From NCBI RefSeq assembly GCF_009733595.1, contig NZ_WOFH01000005.1:124001-188000 (forward strand): a stretch of 64,000 nt of DNA, given 5' to 3'. Shown in pieces: positions 63,851 to 64,000 of the stretch (position 1 is its first letter; each line of letters starts with the position of its first letter). The notes under the pieces were generated by a model. The model ran no database searches, was not told the origin of the DNA, and saw nothing but the letters and a program-made list of their open reading frames with translations. The position numbers were made by a program, and so were the translations under genes. This stretch comes from Actinomadura litoris (GTDB taxonomy: Bacteria > Actinomycetota > Actinomycetes > Streptosporangiales > Streptosporangiaceae).

Positions 63851-64000
63851 CCTAGCCGGACGCCTCGCGGCGTTCGGTTCGCCCCACCCTCCCCAACCGG
63901 CCCGTTCGATATCCCGGGTGACGTCCGTCCCTTATATCCGGGACCGGTCCCGGGCGGTCACTGGCACGCTGTGCTCCCTATCGGCGGATGGGGAGGGAGA

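Noticed and set aside
1..64000. CRISPR arrays, insertion sequences and prophage genes
   Set aside because: No regularly spaced repeats of CRISPR type, no transposase, integrase or phage structural gene was recognised.

Overview
ORGANISM. The DNA is very GC-rich with strong G/C bias at third codon positions, uses many GTG and TTG starts, and carries DUF397, DUF5753-type XRE regulators, DUF6879, an FHA-free TadA-associated family and a class of orphan NarL regulators typical of actinomycetes. Gene content fits a filamentous member of the Streptosporangiales (Actinomadura-like); the genus is an inference, not something the sequence proves. LEFT FLANK (1-17 kb). Mostly core and regulatory genes: a metallo-beta-lactamase-fold hydrolase cut by the window edge, tRNA-Ser(CGA), tadA with two TadA-associated proteins, upp, a PH-domain membrane protein, an XRE-TPR regulator, a FadR-type regulator, a CynX-type MFS transporter, a GNAT acetyltransferase coupled to a small VapB-labelled protein, two DUF397 genes with an XRE/DUF5753 partner, a cyclase-like protein, pgl, a TetR/oxidoreductase divergent pair and a two-component system. 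BIOSYNTHETIC CLUSTER (about 17-54.6 kb). This is the main content. It holds a type II aromatic polyketide set (ketosynthase alpha, chain-length factor, ACP, ketoreductase, didomain aromatase/cyclase, tandem TcmI-like cyclase), tailoring enzymes (two P450s, one FAD monooxygenase, two methyltransferases), and one 4,363-residue modular type I PKS. The type I PKS reads KSQ-AT-ACP / KS-AT-DH-KR-ACP / KS-AT-DH-inactive KR-ACP and has no thioesterase. A DpsC-like KAS III protein with Ser in place of Cys lies between the two systems. My best reading is that the type I enzyme builds a short branched triketide that is handed, by this acyltransferase, either to the type II PKS as an unusual starter or onto the finished aromatic product as an ester. 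A FabV-type enoyl reductase follows the PKS. Regulation involves a SARP, an orphan NarL/LuxR response regulator, a TetR protein with a clear palindromic operator and a MarR protein next to a heterodimeric ABC exporter. I find 11-bp-spaced TCGA-type heptamers, the pattern expected for SARP binding, in three promoter regions (four arrays), covering both directions of the divergent cyclase/aromatase promoter, the P450-minimal PKS operon and the ACP-methyltransferase operon. RIGHT FLANK (54.6-64 kb). tRNA-Ser(GGA) with a clear terminator, a DUF952 protein, an APH-type kinase, an XRE/DUF6879 regulatory operon with a possible frameshift, then the conserved core block SRP RNA - dnaX - ybaB - recR - DUF5063. 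The cluster therefore sits inside a core-genome neighbourhood between two tRNA-Ser genes.
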